Below, in pieces: positions 6,995 through 15,135 of a stretch of 22,382 nt of DNA. The DNA is taken from assembly GCA_029940235.1 (NCBI GenBank), contig JAOZRI010000001.1, positions 12,223 through 34,604 on the forward strand. Reading direction: 5' to 3'. How positions within the stretch are numbered: the first letter of the stretch is position 1; each line of letters begins with the position of its first letter. The stretch is from Desulfobacula sp. GTDB taxonomy: Bacteria; Desulfobacterota; Desulfobacteria; Desulfobacterales; Desulfobacteraceae. The position numbers and the translations under genes are program-made. The notes beneath the pieces are model-generated. The model was given only the letters and a program-made list of their open reading frames with translations, had not been told where the DNA came from and searched no databases.

Positions 6995-9417
6995 TTTAAT
7001 ACCTTTTTAAAAGCAGGAATACAGAAAACAGCACTAAGATAAGCTGCAATTATACCAGTTACCAGGGTTACTCCAATAGAAAACATAACAGGATGTGAAG
7101 CAAACAGTAACGCACCCGCCCCCATTAAACTTGTCAGCATTGAAAAAGTTGCAGCAATTATAACAGATTTTCTATTTTTCAAAGAGTCAGCACTTGATAT
7201 AAAAACTCCATAATCCAGGCTTAACCCTAAAATAATAATTAATGTTATAAGAATAATTGCAGAAACTTCAATTGAAAGAAGATGCAAAGCAAGAAAAACA
7301 AATGAAATTGAGGTTACAACAGGAAGCAGTGAAAGAAGTATATCCATGGGTCTTCTTAAAAAAAACATAATCAAAATAAATACCCAGCACAATGCAAACA
7401 GAGATATCTTTTTTAGATCAAAAATCAATTGTTTGCCTATGGTAGAAGAGAGCTCTCTTCTTGATACTATATAGGAGTCGGGAAAATCCTTTAGTATTGA
7501 TTCTATTTTTGTAAGATTTTCTTTGGTGTCATGGAAATAGGAGAGAAGATTGGTTGATTCAATCTCTTTGACAAAATGTTTTTCAAATATTTGTAAGACT
7601 TCTGGTATCTGGCTGGTAATAGAAAGATCATTTGATTCAAGCAATCCAAAAAAATTATTAAATGCTTTTTTTTGAAACCCATAGGCCTGTGTAGCATTGA
7701 TAAATTTTTCTTTAACCATTGATATCTTCTCTTTTGACCAGAACTCTTTAAACCTGTGTAAATTTTCTCTCTGCTGTTTCTTTGAAGGCAAAATAATGGC
7801 AAGCGAGTTAAAGCCATCTATATTGTTTTTAAGTTTATCAGCTATTAATTCATAATCCTGCCATACAGTTTCAATATCTTTGCCCTGCGTAACAATAACA
7901 CCGGGTTTTTCCCGGCCACCCCAAATGCTGTAAAATTCCTCTTCAGCATCAAAGACACTTGGTTCACTTCCATCAAAGGCAGAGATATCAGTGGCTTTTG
8001 TAAAATCAGAATTTACCAGGCAGATCATGGAAAAAAAGAAAATAACACCCCATCCAATTAATATCAATCTGCTTTTACCAGTTGATAATTCAGCAGGTAT
8101 ATTTATAACTGGAATTACATTTTTCCTTCCCCAGAAATGAGGAACAAAAAATATTGATAAAAGAACACAAATCACAATGCTGAGAATGGAAAAAACAGCA
8201 AGTTCTTTATAACCATGTACAGAGGAGATAAAAAAAGAGACAAACACACCCATGGTGCTTAATGATGCAAGTCCAACTGGTCTGATTGTGTTTTTCAGCC
8301 CTTTATAACCTTGAGTTTTCCATGCAACAAACAGATGTATGCCATAGTCAACGGAAATACCTGCAATTACAGCTGCAAACCCAATCATGAAAAAAGAGAG
8401 GGAATTCAGTATAAAACTGGATATAAAAACTGAAATTATAATGGCAAAAAATGGTAAAATAAATATTGTAAGAGCATCAAATGTTTTAAACATACAAAGC
8501 ATTAACACAATAAAACTAAGAGTTATAATAATCGTGGTGATAAAAATATCTTTTTTAACAACTTTCTGATTGCTTAACGTATGTTTATGTCCGCATACAG
8601 TGACTATATCAAGGTCAGGAAATGTTTTGATGACATCATTTATTGCCAAAAGAAGGGTTTGCGATTTTTTGGCATCTGTAACAGGAGCAGAAGTTTTAGC
8701 TATAACCAGTGAATATTGATGGGTTTTGTCAACAAAATGTCTGTTATCAAGCTCAACATCAAAACCCATTGCTTTGCTCAAAGCCTGAAGATTATTAAGT
8801 ATCTGGTTAGACCATCCAAAGGGGTCAGTGCCTAAAGATGTCTGCAAAAAAGAGCTGCCCGGTGTTGTCAGCATAATAAACATCTGTCTTGCTTTTTCAA
8901 TGAGATACTCACTGTTTTCAATATCTTTAAATAATTGATAATCCTCTTTCGAGAGCAGCAGAGGTAAAAGTGTTATAATATCTTTTCTCAATTTGGAAAT
9001 ATCAAAATTTTCAATTCCTGTTACAACTTGAGTAATCAAAGAGATTTTTTTTAATTTTTCTGAGAAAGCATCTGTTTTTGATATTAAATTCTTATTTGAA
9101 CCGTTTTTGCATGTTATGGAAAAGGCAATAGTATCAGACATATCTGAGTTATTGATAAAATGAAGAGTTCTTTTGAGTTCAGGAGAATCAGGTAACATAA
9201 CAGAGATATCATTAACAAAATCCACCTTGGCAATTCGAACCAGAGCAATGGTTATTAAAAGAGAAAACAGAAGCAAAAGAACTATTTTATGCTTGCCTGT
9301 AAAATTAAAAAATTTATCAAATTTGTCTAAATCATTTGATTTTCCAGGGGGATTGAACTGATCACCTTTGTCAAATTCATTGCCTTGGTCAAATTTTATG
9401 CCAGGTTTTATGGACAA
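6991..9417 (-). CDS. MMPL/RND-family exporter
   Basis: An 808-residue membrane protein with the two-fold RND layout: one helix at about 47-63, a large periplasmic domain, five to six helices, then a repeat of this plan in the second half. The signature GISVDYGIHLF lies in the first half and GLSLDYGVFIS in the second. It fits the predicted exporters found in every aryl polyene cluster (COG4258-like), thought to move the lipid product out of the inner membrane. The start is TTG, three bases after the LolA-like stop; the first in-frame ATG lies beyond helix 1, so TTG or another non-ATG codon must be used. The N-terminal 40 residues are polar, with a short repeat (FDQGNE, FDKGDQ). The lipoprotein gene follows with an ATGA overlap. 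Confidence 0.9.
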   Translation of the reverse strand: MSIKPGIKFDQGNEFDKGDQFNPPGKSNDLDKFDKFFNFTGKHKIVLLLLFSLLITIALVRIAKVDFVNDISVMLPDSPELKRTLHFINNSDMSDTIAFSITCKNGSNKNLISKTDAFSEKLKKISLITQVVTGIENFDISKLRKDIITLLPLLLSKEDYQLFKDIENSEYLIEKARQMFIMLTTPGSSFLQTSLGTDPFGWSNQILNNLQALSKAMGFDVELDNRHFVDKTHQYSLVIAKTSAPVTDAKKSQTLLLAINDVIKTFPDLDIVTVCGHKHTLSNQKVVKKDIFITTIIITLSFIVLMLCMFKTFDALTIFILPFFAIIISVFISSFILNSLSFFMIGFAAVIAGISVDYGIHLFVAWKTQGYKGLKNTIRPVGLASLSTMGVFVSFFISSVHGYKELAVFSILSIVICVLLSIFFVPHFWGRKNVIPVINIPAELSTGKSRLILIGWGVIFFFSMICLVNSDFTKATDISAFDGSEPSVFDAEEEFYSIWGGREKPGVIVTQGKDIETVWQDYELIADKLKNNIDGFNSLAIILPSKKQQRENLHRFKEFWSKEKISMVKEKFINATQAYGFQKKAFNNFFGLLESNDLSITSQIPEVLQIFEKHFVKEIESTNLLSYFHDTKENLTKIESILKDFPDSYIVSRRELSSTIGKQLIFDLKKISLFALCWVFILIMFFLRRPMDILLSLLPVVTSISFVFLALHLLSIEVSAIILITLIIILGLSLDYGVFISSADSLKNRKSVIIAATFSMLTSLMGAGALLFASHPVMFSIGVTLVTGIIAAYLSAVFCIPAFKKVLK

Positions 9418-9420
9418 TTT

Positions 9421-10089
9421 TTAGTTTATTTCCCAAACAGATCTGTTGATTTTAGAGTTTATAACTACATCATTAAAAATAAGTTCTGTAATATCTAAAT
9501 TTTTTTCTAAAAGCGTGATCTTTGAAATATATCTTTTATCATTCTGGAAAGTAAGAGTGACTGCAGAAAGTATCTGGGATGCCGGATTATGTTTTTTTGG
9601 TGCAAATTCCAGGATACCAGGCTCTTTTTGAATAAGTTTGATATCATAATCTTTTTTGCATGAAGCATAAGCACCTGAGAACCAGAAAGTTATCTGTTCT
9701 ATCATTGCTTTAAACATGGGATTATCTTTTAATGATAACTCCTGTGTTCCATTGGACTTATCCCATTTTTTAACTTTATCTTTAGTTAAAATCAAAGTGT
9801 ATTCAATTGGTTCAGCAACAATCCAGGAAAATTTATCAGGATTTTGAATATAAAATTCTCCTTTGATTGTTATAGGAATATCAAACATTGCCATCTCTTT
9901 TTTCTGGACAAACATTGCATGTACTGTATTAATACTGCTCATATTTTGTTCTACTTCCAGTAAAAATGCATCAACCATGACATCATCAGAAATATTTTCC
10001 ACATCTGAACCAAAAGTTTGTGTAACAGGAATTATTATAATTATTAATATAGTTGTTAATAATTTTTCTACTCTCTTTATCTTCTTCAT
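9421..10089 (-). CDS. LolA-like periplasmic lipid/lipoprotein carrier
   Basis: A 222-residue protein with an N-terminal signal peptide (residues 1 to about 27: basic start, hydrophobic run LLTTILIIIIIPV). The mature part has LolA-family features: FLLEVEQNMSSINTVHAMFVQKKEM, where proteins of this family typically start their first strands, then GEFYIQNPDKFSWIVAEP and later PNM-like strands (PKKHNPASQILSAVTLTF). LolA half-barrels carry lipids through the periplasm; the cluster versions are thought to serve the exporter product. It begins at an ATG sharing one base with the stop of the radical SAM-hotdog gene (TGATG) and lies three bases before the MMPL gene, so carrier and exporter are made together. 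Confidence 0.87.
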   Translation of the reverse strand: MKKIKRVEKLLTTILIIIIIPVTQTFGSDVENISDDVMVDAFLLEVEQNMSSINTVHAMFVQKKEMAMFDIPITIKGEFYIQNPDKFSWIVAEPIEYTLILTKDKVKKWDKSNGTQELSLKDNPMFKAMIEQITFWFSGAYASCKKDYDIKLIQKEPGILEFAPKKHNPASQILSAVTLTFQNDKRYISKITLLEKNLDITELIFNDVVINSKINRSVWEIN

Positions 10090-11180
10090 CAGTTTGTCCC
10101 GTCTATTTGATAAACTTTTATTTCACCATCTGCAATTAAAACATCTTTACAATGTATTTGTGCTGTCAGTATACCAAAATTTCCAAATTTAGTTGTTTTA
10201 TAAATATCAATGATAAGCCTGTCACCAGCATAGGTTTTTGCATAAATATTGATTTTCTGGCCACCGATTAAATACCCTTCAGGATCAGCCTGACCAGTAT
10301 CAAATTTTTCAAAACCATCCATTACACCGGCAGATTGTGCCATTACTTCCATATAAGCAAACTCTTCTAAACTCCTATTCTCTTTAATAAAAGGACTTTT
10401 GCCTGAAAAAACAGATTCAACCCTGGCATAGCGTTCTCCAACTTTTAATAATTTTGTAACAACACACATGCCCTGTTTTTGAGGTAGTAATTTTTCAACT
10501 GACATGGGAAGATAAGTGATTTGATCAAGTTTATCATGATTTTCAGGACATTGGGGATCAGATGCCAGATAATCACCTGTTAAAGCAAATGCCCTTGCAC
10601 GACACCCATAGCAGTTAGAAAATTTATCACATTTTTGGCAAGGCCCTTTGATCATGGATTCATGGTTTTTAAGATTTGCAATGATCTCACTGTCCCTGAG
10701 AATTTTGTTTAATGAAGTGTTGCGTATATTACCTATTGACAATGGCATCCCGACACATGGAAAAACAGAACCCTCTAAAGTTATAAAGCATGAATCTTTA
10801 TGCTTCAAGCACTTAATAGCAGCATGATTATCATTAACTAAACCACTATTCATGGACGGATTGCAGCTCAAATCTGATGAAAAGGGTATGACCTGCATTT
10901 TTTTTTCAGTAATAAATTTGATAATCTCTTCAGTATCAGGGTGTTGTCTGGATGAGTCATTAAACAAAATTACTCTTTTGGCACCAAGTTCACTGGCCTG
11001 GGCTATTAAACCGGTTAGTTCATTCAATGAAAGTCCATTTTTTTTCGACTTATCAGAGGTTTTAACCTTTGTTAAAGAGCAAAAAGAGCAGTTAAACCTG
11101 CATTTTCCCTTAAGATCGATTTCTATGCTGTTTAAAATCTCTTTGGCTGTTGCCTCTTTGGCTGCACTGGCCTGGGTCAT
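10089..11180 (-). CDS. Fusion: short radical SAM/SPASM protein with C-terminal ApeP-like hotdog domain
   Basis: A 363-residue protein. Residues 20-40 hold the radical SAM motif (Cys27, Cys31, Cys34; CRFNCSFC). Only about 100 residues follow before a SPASM-like auxiliary cluster region (Cys131, Cys142, Cys181, Cys184, Cys190, Cys193, Cys211; blocks GSVFPCVG, IGNIRNTSLNKILRDS, CQKC, CYGC), so much of the normal barrel is missing. Residues 217-363 are a hotdog domain of the ApeP type (MSVEKLLPQKQGM, FAYMEVMAQSAGVMDGF with Glu278) without the GHFP motif. The two parts lie in one uninterrupted frame. The gene overlaps PlsC by ATGA and the LolA-like gene by TGATG. The hotdog half likely pairs with the dehydratase at 5893-6264. 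The radical SAM half may modify the ACP-bound chain or be a non-catalytic remnant. Confidence 0.8.
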   Translation of the reverse strand: MTQASAAKEATAKEILNSIEIDLKGKCRFNCSFCSLTKVKTSDKSKKNGLSLNELTGLIAQASELGAKRVILFNDSSRQHPDTEEIIKFITEKKMQVIPFSSDLSCNPSMNSGLVNDNHAAIKCLKHKDSCFITLEGSVFPCVGMPLSIGNIRNTSLNKILRDSEIIANLKNHESMIKGPCQKCDKFSNCYGCRARAFALTGDYLASDPQCPENHDKLDQITYLPMSVEKLLPQKQGMCVVTKLLKVGERYARVESVFSGKSPFIKENRSLEEFAYMEVMAQSAGVMDGFEKFDTGQADPEGYLIGGQKINIYAKTYAGDRLIIDIYKTTKFGNFGILTAQIHCKDVLIADGEIKVYQIDGTN

Positions 11181-11920
11181 GCTGCCCCAGTGCGCTGATC
11201 AATAAAAATCTGCATTTTTTTACGAATATACTGTTTGAATTTAAAATTACTGAGATCTTTATACTCTTTATAACCTATGGCAGGCAGTTTATGGACTTCA
11301 ACACTGCCTGGAATAATTTTTAAACTTCCACGTAAAGGCTTATCTTCATTTCCTAAAATACATAGAGGTACGATTTTTAGTTGATTTTCTTTTGCTACTC
11401 TAAACAGCGTACCATGGAACTGCCCCATTTGAGAAGAGGAAGATCTCGTGCCTTCAGGGAAACCAACAATTGAAATATTGTTTGAAAATAATTTTTTGCA
11501 CTCCTTTGAAAAATCATCAAAGGGCATGCTTCGAACACTTAAATATCCTGCAAGGCGGGCGCATAAACCTAATATTGGAAGTTTAAAAGGCCATAAATTA
11601 ACGATCTGGACAAATTCGCCCGGCAGCACACCCATTAAAAAAGCATCGGAAGCTGATCTGTGATTTGACACATATACACAAGGATCATGGGCATGCCTGC
11701 CCTGTGAAGAATCGATGAATTCAACTTTAACAAGTATTCTTGCAAACCCATAGATAATAATTCTTCCATAACAGACAATCAGAAATCTTAATACTTTTTG
11801 AGCAACTCTTTGTGAGCTGAAAATCCGAATAAATATTAAAATAATTCCAAAAAAGAAGAAAGCATCTATTGTAAAAGTAATAACAAGAATAAAAAATATC
11901 AAATTCTTAATAAAAATCAT
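11177..11920 (-). CDS. PlsC-like 1-acylglycerol-3-phosphate acyltransferase
   Basis: A 247-residue membrane-associated acyltransferase. One or two hydrophobic helices lie at residues 4-32, and the family motifs follow in order: NHRSASD at 86-92 (His87 and Asp92 form the catalytic NHxxxxD), VRSMPFDD near 129-136, and FPEGTRS at 154-160, which binds the glycerol-phosphate headgroup in PlsC enzymes. Length agrees with the family (about 240). It would move an acyl or polyene chain from ACP to a lysophospholipid-like acceptor, so the window has two distinct lipid acyltransferases. It starts five bases after the ACP stop and overlaps the radical SAM-hotdog gene by ATGA. Confidence 0.88.
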   Translation of the reverse strand: MIFIKNLIFFILVITFTIDAFFFFGIILIFIRIFSSQRVAQKVLRFLIVCYGRIIIYGFARILVKVEFIDSSQGRHAHDPCVYVSNHRSASDAFLMGVLPGEFVQIVNLWPFKLPILGLCARLAGYLSVRSMPFDDFSKECKKLFSNNISIVGFPEGTRSSSSQMGQFHGTLFRVAKENQLKIVPLCILGNEDKPLRGSLKIIPGSVEVHKLPAIGYKEYKDLSNFKFKQYIRKKMQIFIDQRTGAA

Positions 11921-11925
11921 TAAGT

Positions 11926-12174
11926 TTAACTCTCGGATTTTAATTCTTTAATAAATTTAGAAAGATCTTCAAGGGTTCTAATATCTTTGATCCTCTCATC
12001 AGTTCTTATTTCCACTGAAAATTTTTTTTGTAACGCTACAACCAGATCAACAACATCAAGACTGTCCAATCCTAAATCTTCAAATATGTTAGCCTCTGGT
12101 TTAAGATCTTCTTTCTCAATTTCAAAGGATTCTTCAAAAACTTCATTAATCATTGTTTCTATTTGATCACTCAT
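11926..12174 (-). CDS. Acyl carrier protein (third of three)
   Basis: An 82-residue acidic protein with the canonical motif DLGLDSLDVVDLV; Ser38 is the phosphopantetheine site. This is the most standard ACP of the three (size and spacing as in AcpP). A good ribosome site (AAGGAGTAAG) precedes the ATG. It is separated from the upstream ketosynthase (12335-13558) by 160 bases that hold a long inverted repeat, while the PlsC gene follows after five bases. It may serve the second ketosynthase and hand chains to PlsC. Confidence 0.92.
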   Translation of the reverse strand: MSDQIETMINEVFEESFEIEKEDLKPEANIFEDLGLDSLDVVDLVVALQKKFSVEIRTDERIKDIRTLEDLSKFIKELKSES

Positions 12175-12215
12175 TAATACCTTACTCCTTAGTTTCTATC
12201 AAAAAAAACAAGAAA

Positions 12216-12274
12216 AAGTTATCAGTAGTCAGTTGTCAGTATGCTGAACACTGACAACTGAACACTGATAACTT
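12216..12274. repeat. Imperfect 25-bp inverted repeat inside the operon
   Basis: The left arm (12216-12240) and right arm (12250-12274) are complementary over 25 bases with two adjacent mismatches and a nine-base loop. The arms contain short tandem-like units (CAGTTGT, CAGTTAT, CAGTGTT type). No run of T follows in the direction of transcription beyond an AT-rich flank, so it is not a classical terminator. The shape suits a REP- or MITE-like dispersed palindrome. In RNA it would form a long hairpin between the ketosynthase and ACP genes, where it could stabilise or attenuate the transcript. Confidence 0.85.
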
Positions 12275-12334
12275 GCGCGTTTCCCGCTTTAATTTTCTTT
12301 ATCAATTTTCCAAGTCAGTTATATTCATACGGCT

Positions 12335-13558
12335 TTACTCATATTTTTTACAGATAATAGAAGCATTTATTCCACCAAATGCAAAGCAGTTTTTCAGTAT
12401 AAATTTTATATCTTTTTTTAGTTTTGTTTTTACATGATATATCATACTGCACTTATCATCAACATCATCAAGGTTTAAAGTTGGATAAATAGTATTTTTA
12501 TTCATCATTTCAATTGAAGCTGCAAGTTCAATGGCACCCGATGCTCCAAGGGTATGCCCTATATATCCCTTTAAACTGTTAACAGGTGTTTTAGATCCAA
12601 ACACTTCAAAAATAGCTGCTGCCTCTTCTGTGTCTCCCTGTAAAGTAGCAGTTGCATGTGCACTTACAAAATCAATCTTTTCAGGTTTAATTGAAGCATC
12701 CATCAATGCTGAGTTCATGCATTGAATCATGGCCTCTCTATCGGGCTGGCTTACATGGCTGCCGCTGCCGCAGGTATTATATCCAACGACTTCAGCAAGT
12801 ATTTTTGCACCTCTTTTTTTTGCATGTTCAAGCTCTTCAAGCACAAGTATGCCTGCACCTTCACCACAAACCAGTCCATCGCGATTTTTATCAAAGGGAC
12901 GGGGGGTGTTTTCAGGGTTGTCATTAAATTTAGTGGAAGTTGCAAACAGTATATCAAACGAACCTGTTACTGTAGGATGCAACTCCTCTGCACCTCCACA
13001 AAGTACAAGATCCTGTTTATTGTATCTTATCAATTCAAAACCTGTGCCCATGGCCTGGAGAGAAGATGCACAGGCAGCTGATGTTGCCATGACACATCCT
13101 GTAATCCCAAGATAGTGGGCAAGGTTCATGGAGACTGTATGGGAAATACACTTGAAAAAACTCATTGATGATAATAGACTAAGATCGTGATCAGGAAGCA
13201 TGGTTTCAAAAGTATCATTTAATGCTTCTGCACTCCCCATTGTAGAACCTGCAACACAACCATATCTCTCATTTGTAATTGCATCATGCTCAATTTTGGC
13301 TGATTTTAAAGCCTCATTAGCTGCAAAGACTGTTAAAAGGCTCATTCTTCCCATTGAGCGCCTCATTTTCCGCGGTATTGTTTTTATATCCGGCAGCGTT
13401 ACTGGTGCTCCGACAAGGCTTTGCAACCCTTTATACTTATCCCATTCTGGCATCTGTTGTGTGCCACAAACTCTGTTCTCAATGGAATTGAGTAATTCAT
13501 CCATGGAATTTCCAAGGGCAGAAATACTTCCTGTTCCAGTTATAACAACTCTTCTCAT
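12335..13558 (-). CDS. Beta-ketoacyl-ACP synthase (second, FabF-like)
   Basis: A 407-residue condensing enzyme with a full triad: Cys163 in TSAACASSLQAMG, His301 in VSAHATATLQGDTEEA and His335 in LKGYIGHTLGASG. It differs from the first ketosynthase in having the HATAT variant instead of HGTAT and in the absence of an adjacent chain-length factor. It may act alone on a starter or an early extension step, as a second KS does in aryl polyene clusters; this is inference. It starts 16 bases after the FAD oxidoreductase, with AAGG overlapping that gene's stop as ribosome site. Downstream lie the inverted repeat and the third ACP. Confidence 0.9.
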   Translation of the reverse strand: MRRVVITGTGSISALGNSMDELLNSIENRVCGTQQMPEWDKYKGLQSLVGAPVTLPDIKTIPRKMRRSMGRMSLLTVFAANEALKSAKIEHDAITNERYGCVAGSTMGSAEALNDTFETMLPDHDLSLLSSMSFFKCISHTVSMNLAHYLGITGCVMATSAACASSLQAMGTGFELIRYNKQDLVLCGGAEELHPTVTGSFDILFATSTKFNDNPENTPRPFDKNRDGLVCGEGAGILVLEELEHAKKRGAKILAEVVGYNTCGSGSHVSQPDREAMIQCMNSALMDASIKPEKIDFVSAHATATLQGDTEEAAAIFEVFGSKTPVNSLKGYIGHTLGASGAIELAASIEMMNKNTIYPTLNLDDVDDKCSMIYHVKTKLKKDIKFILKNCFAFGGINASIICKKYE

Positions 13559-13574
13559 TATAATATTTTTAGCC

Positions 13575-15077
13575 TTAATTTTTCTGCAGCTGATTTTTTA
13601 TAAAATCTATATAAACATCTTTACTCAACAGGTATCGACAAATAGTAAATCCTGACATCATAGCTCCAACAACTCCTGGCAGGATAGCACTCTGCCCTGC
13701 TGCAAATGTATTCTTATACTGAACACGACCAAACAGATTAAATTGTCCTATTTTCTGTTTTATCCCATATGCACTGCCCTGGGGATTATTTAAATAATCA
13801 CGAAAAGTCAGCATGGATGCTGAATCAATAACTTCAAGATACCCTTTATATTCAGGAAAAGCCTTAATTATGCGCTTACATATCCGGTTTGTTCTTTTCC
13901 TTTTATACTCTTTATATTCACGACTTCTTCTACCAGTTGAGGAATCAGCCCACGCTTTTACATGGTTCCAATGTGATAATTCAAATGCATTAATAAGGTT
14001 AATATTTCCATTTTTAGTTTTTTCACTATTTCTCACTATAACCAGCGGCAGATCCTCTTTTAATTGCGGGTCAAACATTTTATTCATGTCATTATAAGGA
14101 TAAAGTGTTGTTATCCCGGGATTAAAAGGCTTTTGATTTTTATCTGTATTCCTTATAAAGGTAAGAAAGAATCCAATGGATTCTTCAAAACCATTAACTC
14201 TATCTGAAAAAGCTCTGGAAGTATTCTCTTCCCTAAATGTTTTTAAAATCTCTTTTGGGTGAATTGTAAAAATACAGTTTTCAGCTTTTAATTTAGAACC
14301 ATTATTTAAAACAAAAGTTCCAACTTTTCGTTTTTCAATATCCTCACATGACGAGATAAAAGTGTTTGTCTTTATATCAATATTATATTTTTTAAATCTG
14401 TTTTTAAATGCTTTGATAAAAGCATTGCCACCATTTTTAACCCTGGCAATAGATTCATAAAGACTGTATGTAACTCTTGAGTGGTTTGCAAATGAAATTT
14501 TAGAGGGCTCGGTTCCATGACACATTGAAAAAGCACTGAAAAGCGTCTTAAGCGTTTTGTTTTCAGTAAGGGAATCAAGCATCTCTTTTAAACTGATAGA
14601 ATCTTCATCCATGGGCGGCTGCATTTCAAAATCAGCTCTTATGTTCATGGCTTTAGTATTTTCTCTAATACTTTTCACCTTGGAAAAATAAGTATTAATT
14701 GCTTTTTTTTCATGGGGAAAATAGGCAAGCATCTCTTTTTTGTTTTGTTCAAAGCCTTGATGAAATGTAAAAGATCTGTTTTGATCCTCAAAAATAAATT
14801 GATTGTCTTCAGGATATTTCACAAATTCAGGCTGGATATCATCTTTGATTGATAAAACTGAAAGCATATCCAAAAGAACAAGATCATTTGCAAAGCCACC
14901 GGTAAAATGAAACCCGGTATCAAAGGGTATCCCTTTTTTATAAAACCGAGATAGAGAACCCCCTATTGCAGGAGATTTTTCAATTAAAAGAACTCTTCTT
15001 TGATTCATACCTAAAATCAAAGCCGTGGTTAATCCACTTACACCGCTTCCAACTACAATATCATCATATCTGTCCAT
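13575..15077 (-). CDS. CrtI-like FAD-dependent oxidoreductase (phytoene desaturase / retinol saturase family)
   Basis: A 500-residue flavoprotein. The dinucleotide-binding motif VVGSGVSGLTTALILG at residues 9-24 is followed by LLIEKSPAIGGSLSRF, the FAD ribose-binding acidic end and GG motif of this family. A family-typical C-terminal FAD block is present near residues 461-485 (NTFAAGQSAILPGVVGAMMSGF). Enzymes of this family desaturate, isomerise or saturate long conjugated chains, so a polyene or polyunsaturated acyl chain is a sensible substrate. CrtI-like proteins are not core members of aryl polyene clusters, but combinations of FAS II genes, radical SAM proteins and CrtI-like oxidoreductases have been proposed for ladderane lipid synthesis. 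The reaction direction cannot be read from sequence. It lies 58 bases after the secreted-protein gene. Confidence 0.85.
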   Translation of the reverse strand: MDRYDDIVVGSGVSGLTTALILGMNQRRVLLIEKSPAIGGSLSRFYKKGIPFDTGFHFTGGFANDLVLLDMLSVLSIKDDIQPEFVKYPEDNQFIFEDQNRSFTFHQGFEQNKKEMLAYFPHEKKAINTYFSKVKSIRENTKAMNIRADFEMQPPMDEDSISLKEMLDSLTENKTLKTLFSAFSMCHGTEPSKISFANHSRVTYSLYESIARVKNGGNAFIKAFKNRFKKYNIDIKTNTFISSCEDIEKRKVGTFVLNNGSKLKAENCIFTIHPKEILKTFREENTSRAFSDRVNGFEESIGFFLTFIRNTDKNQKPFNPGITTLYPYNDMNKMFDPQLKEDLPLVIVRNSEKTKNGNINLINAFELSHWNHVKAWADSSTGRRSREYKEYKRKRTNRICKRIIKAFPEYKGYLEVIDSASMLTFRDYLNNPQGSAYGIKQKIGQFNLFGRVQYKNTFAAGQSAILPGVVGAMMSGFTICRYLLSKDVYIDFIKNQLQKN

Positions 15078-15135
15078 TTATTAATACCAACGACCTTTTT
15101 ATTCAGTAATGTGTATATTCAAGCTTGATATAATA

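Noticed and set aside
12216..12274. Interpretation of the inverted repeat as an intrinsic terminator
   Set aside because: No T-run follows the stem in the transcribed direction and the genes on both sides appear to belong to one operon.
12181..12334. CRISPR array suggested by the short CAGTTGT-like units
   Set aside because: The units are 7-8 bases long, form a palindrome, and have no spacers or cas genes nearby.
12531..13115. Several plus-strand open frames opposite the ketosynthase at 12335-13558
   Set aside because: They lie antisense to a strongly conserved ketosynthase, have biased Cys/Ser-rich composition and no recognisable domains; they are shadows of the real gene.
15119..15128. 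TCAAGCTTGA palindrome between the secreted protein and the FAD oxidoreductase
   Set aside because: Only ten bases with no extension and no T-run; expected by chance in this much sequence.
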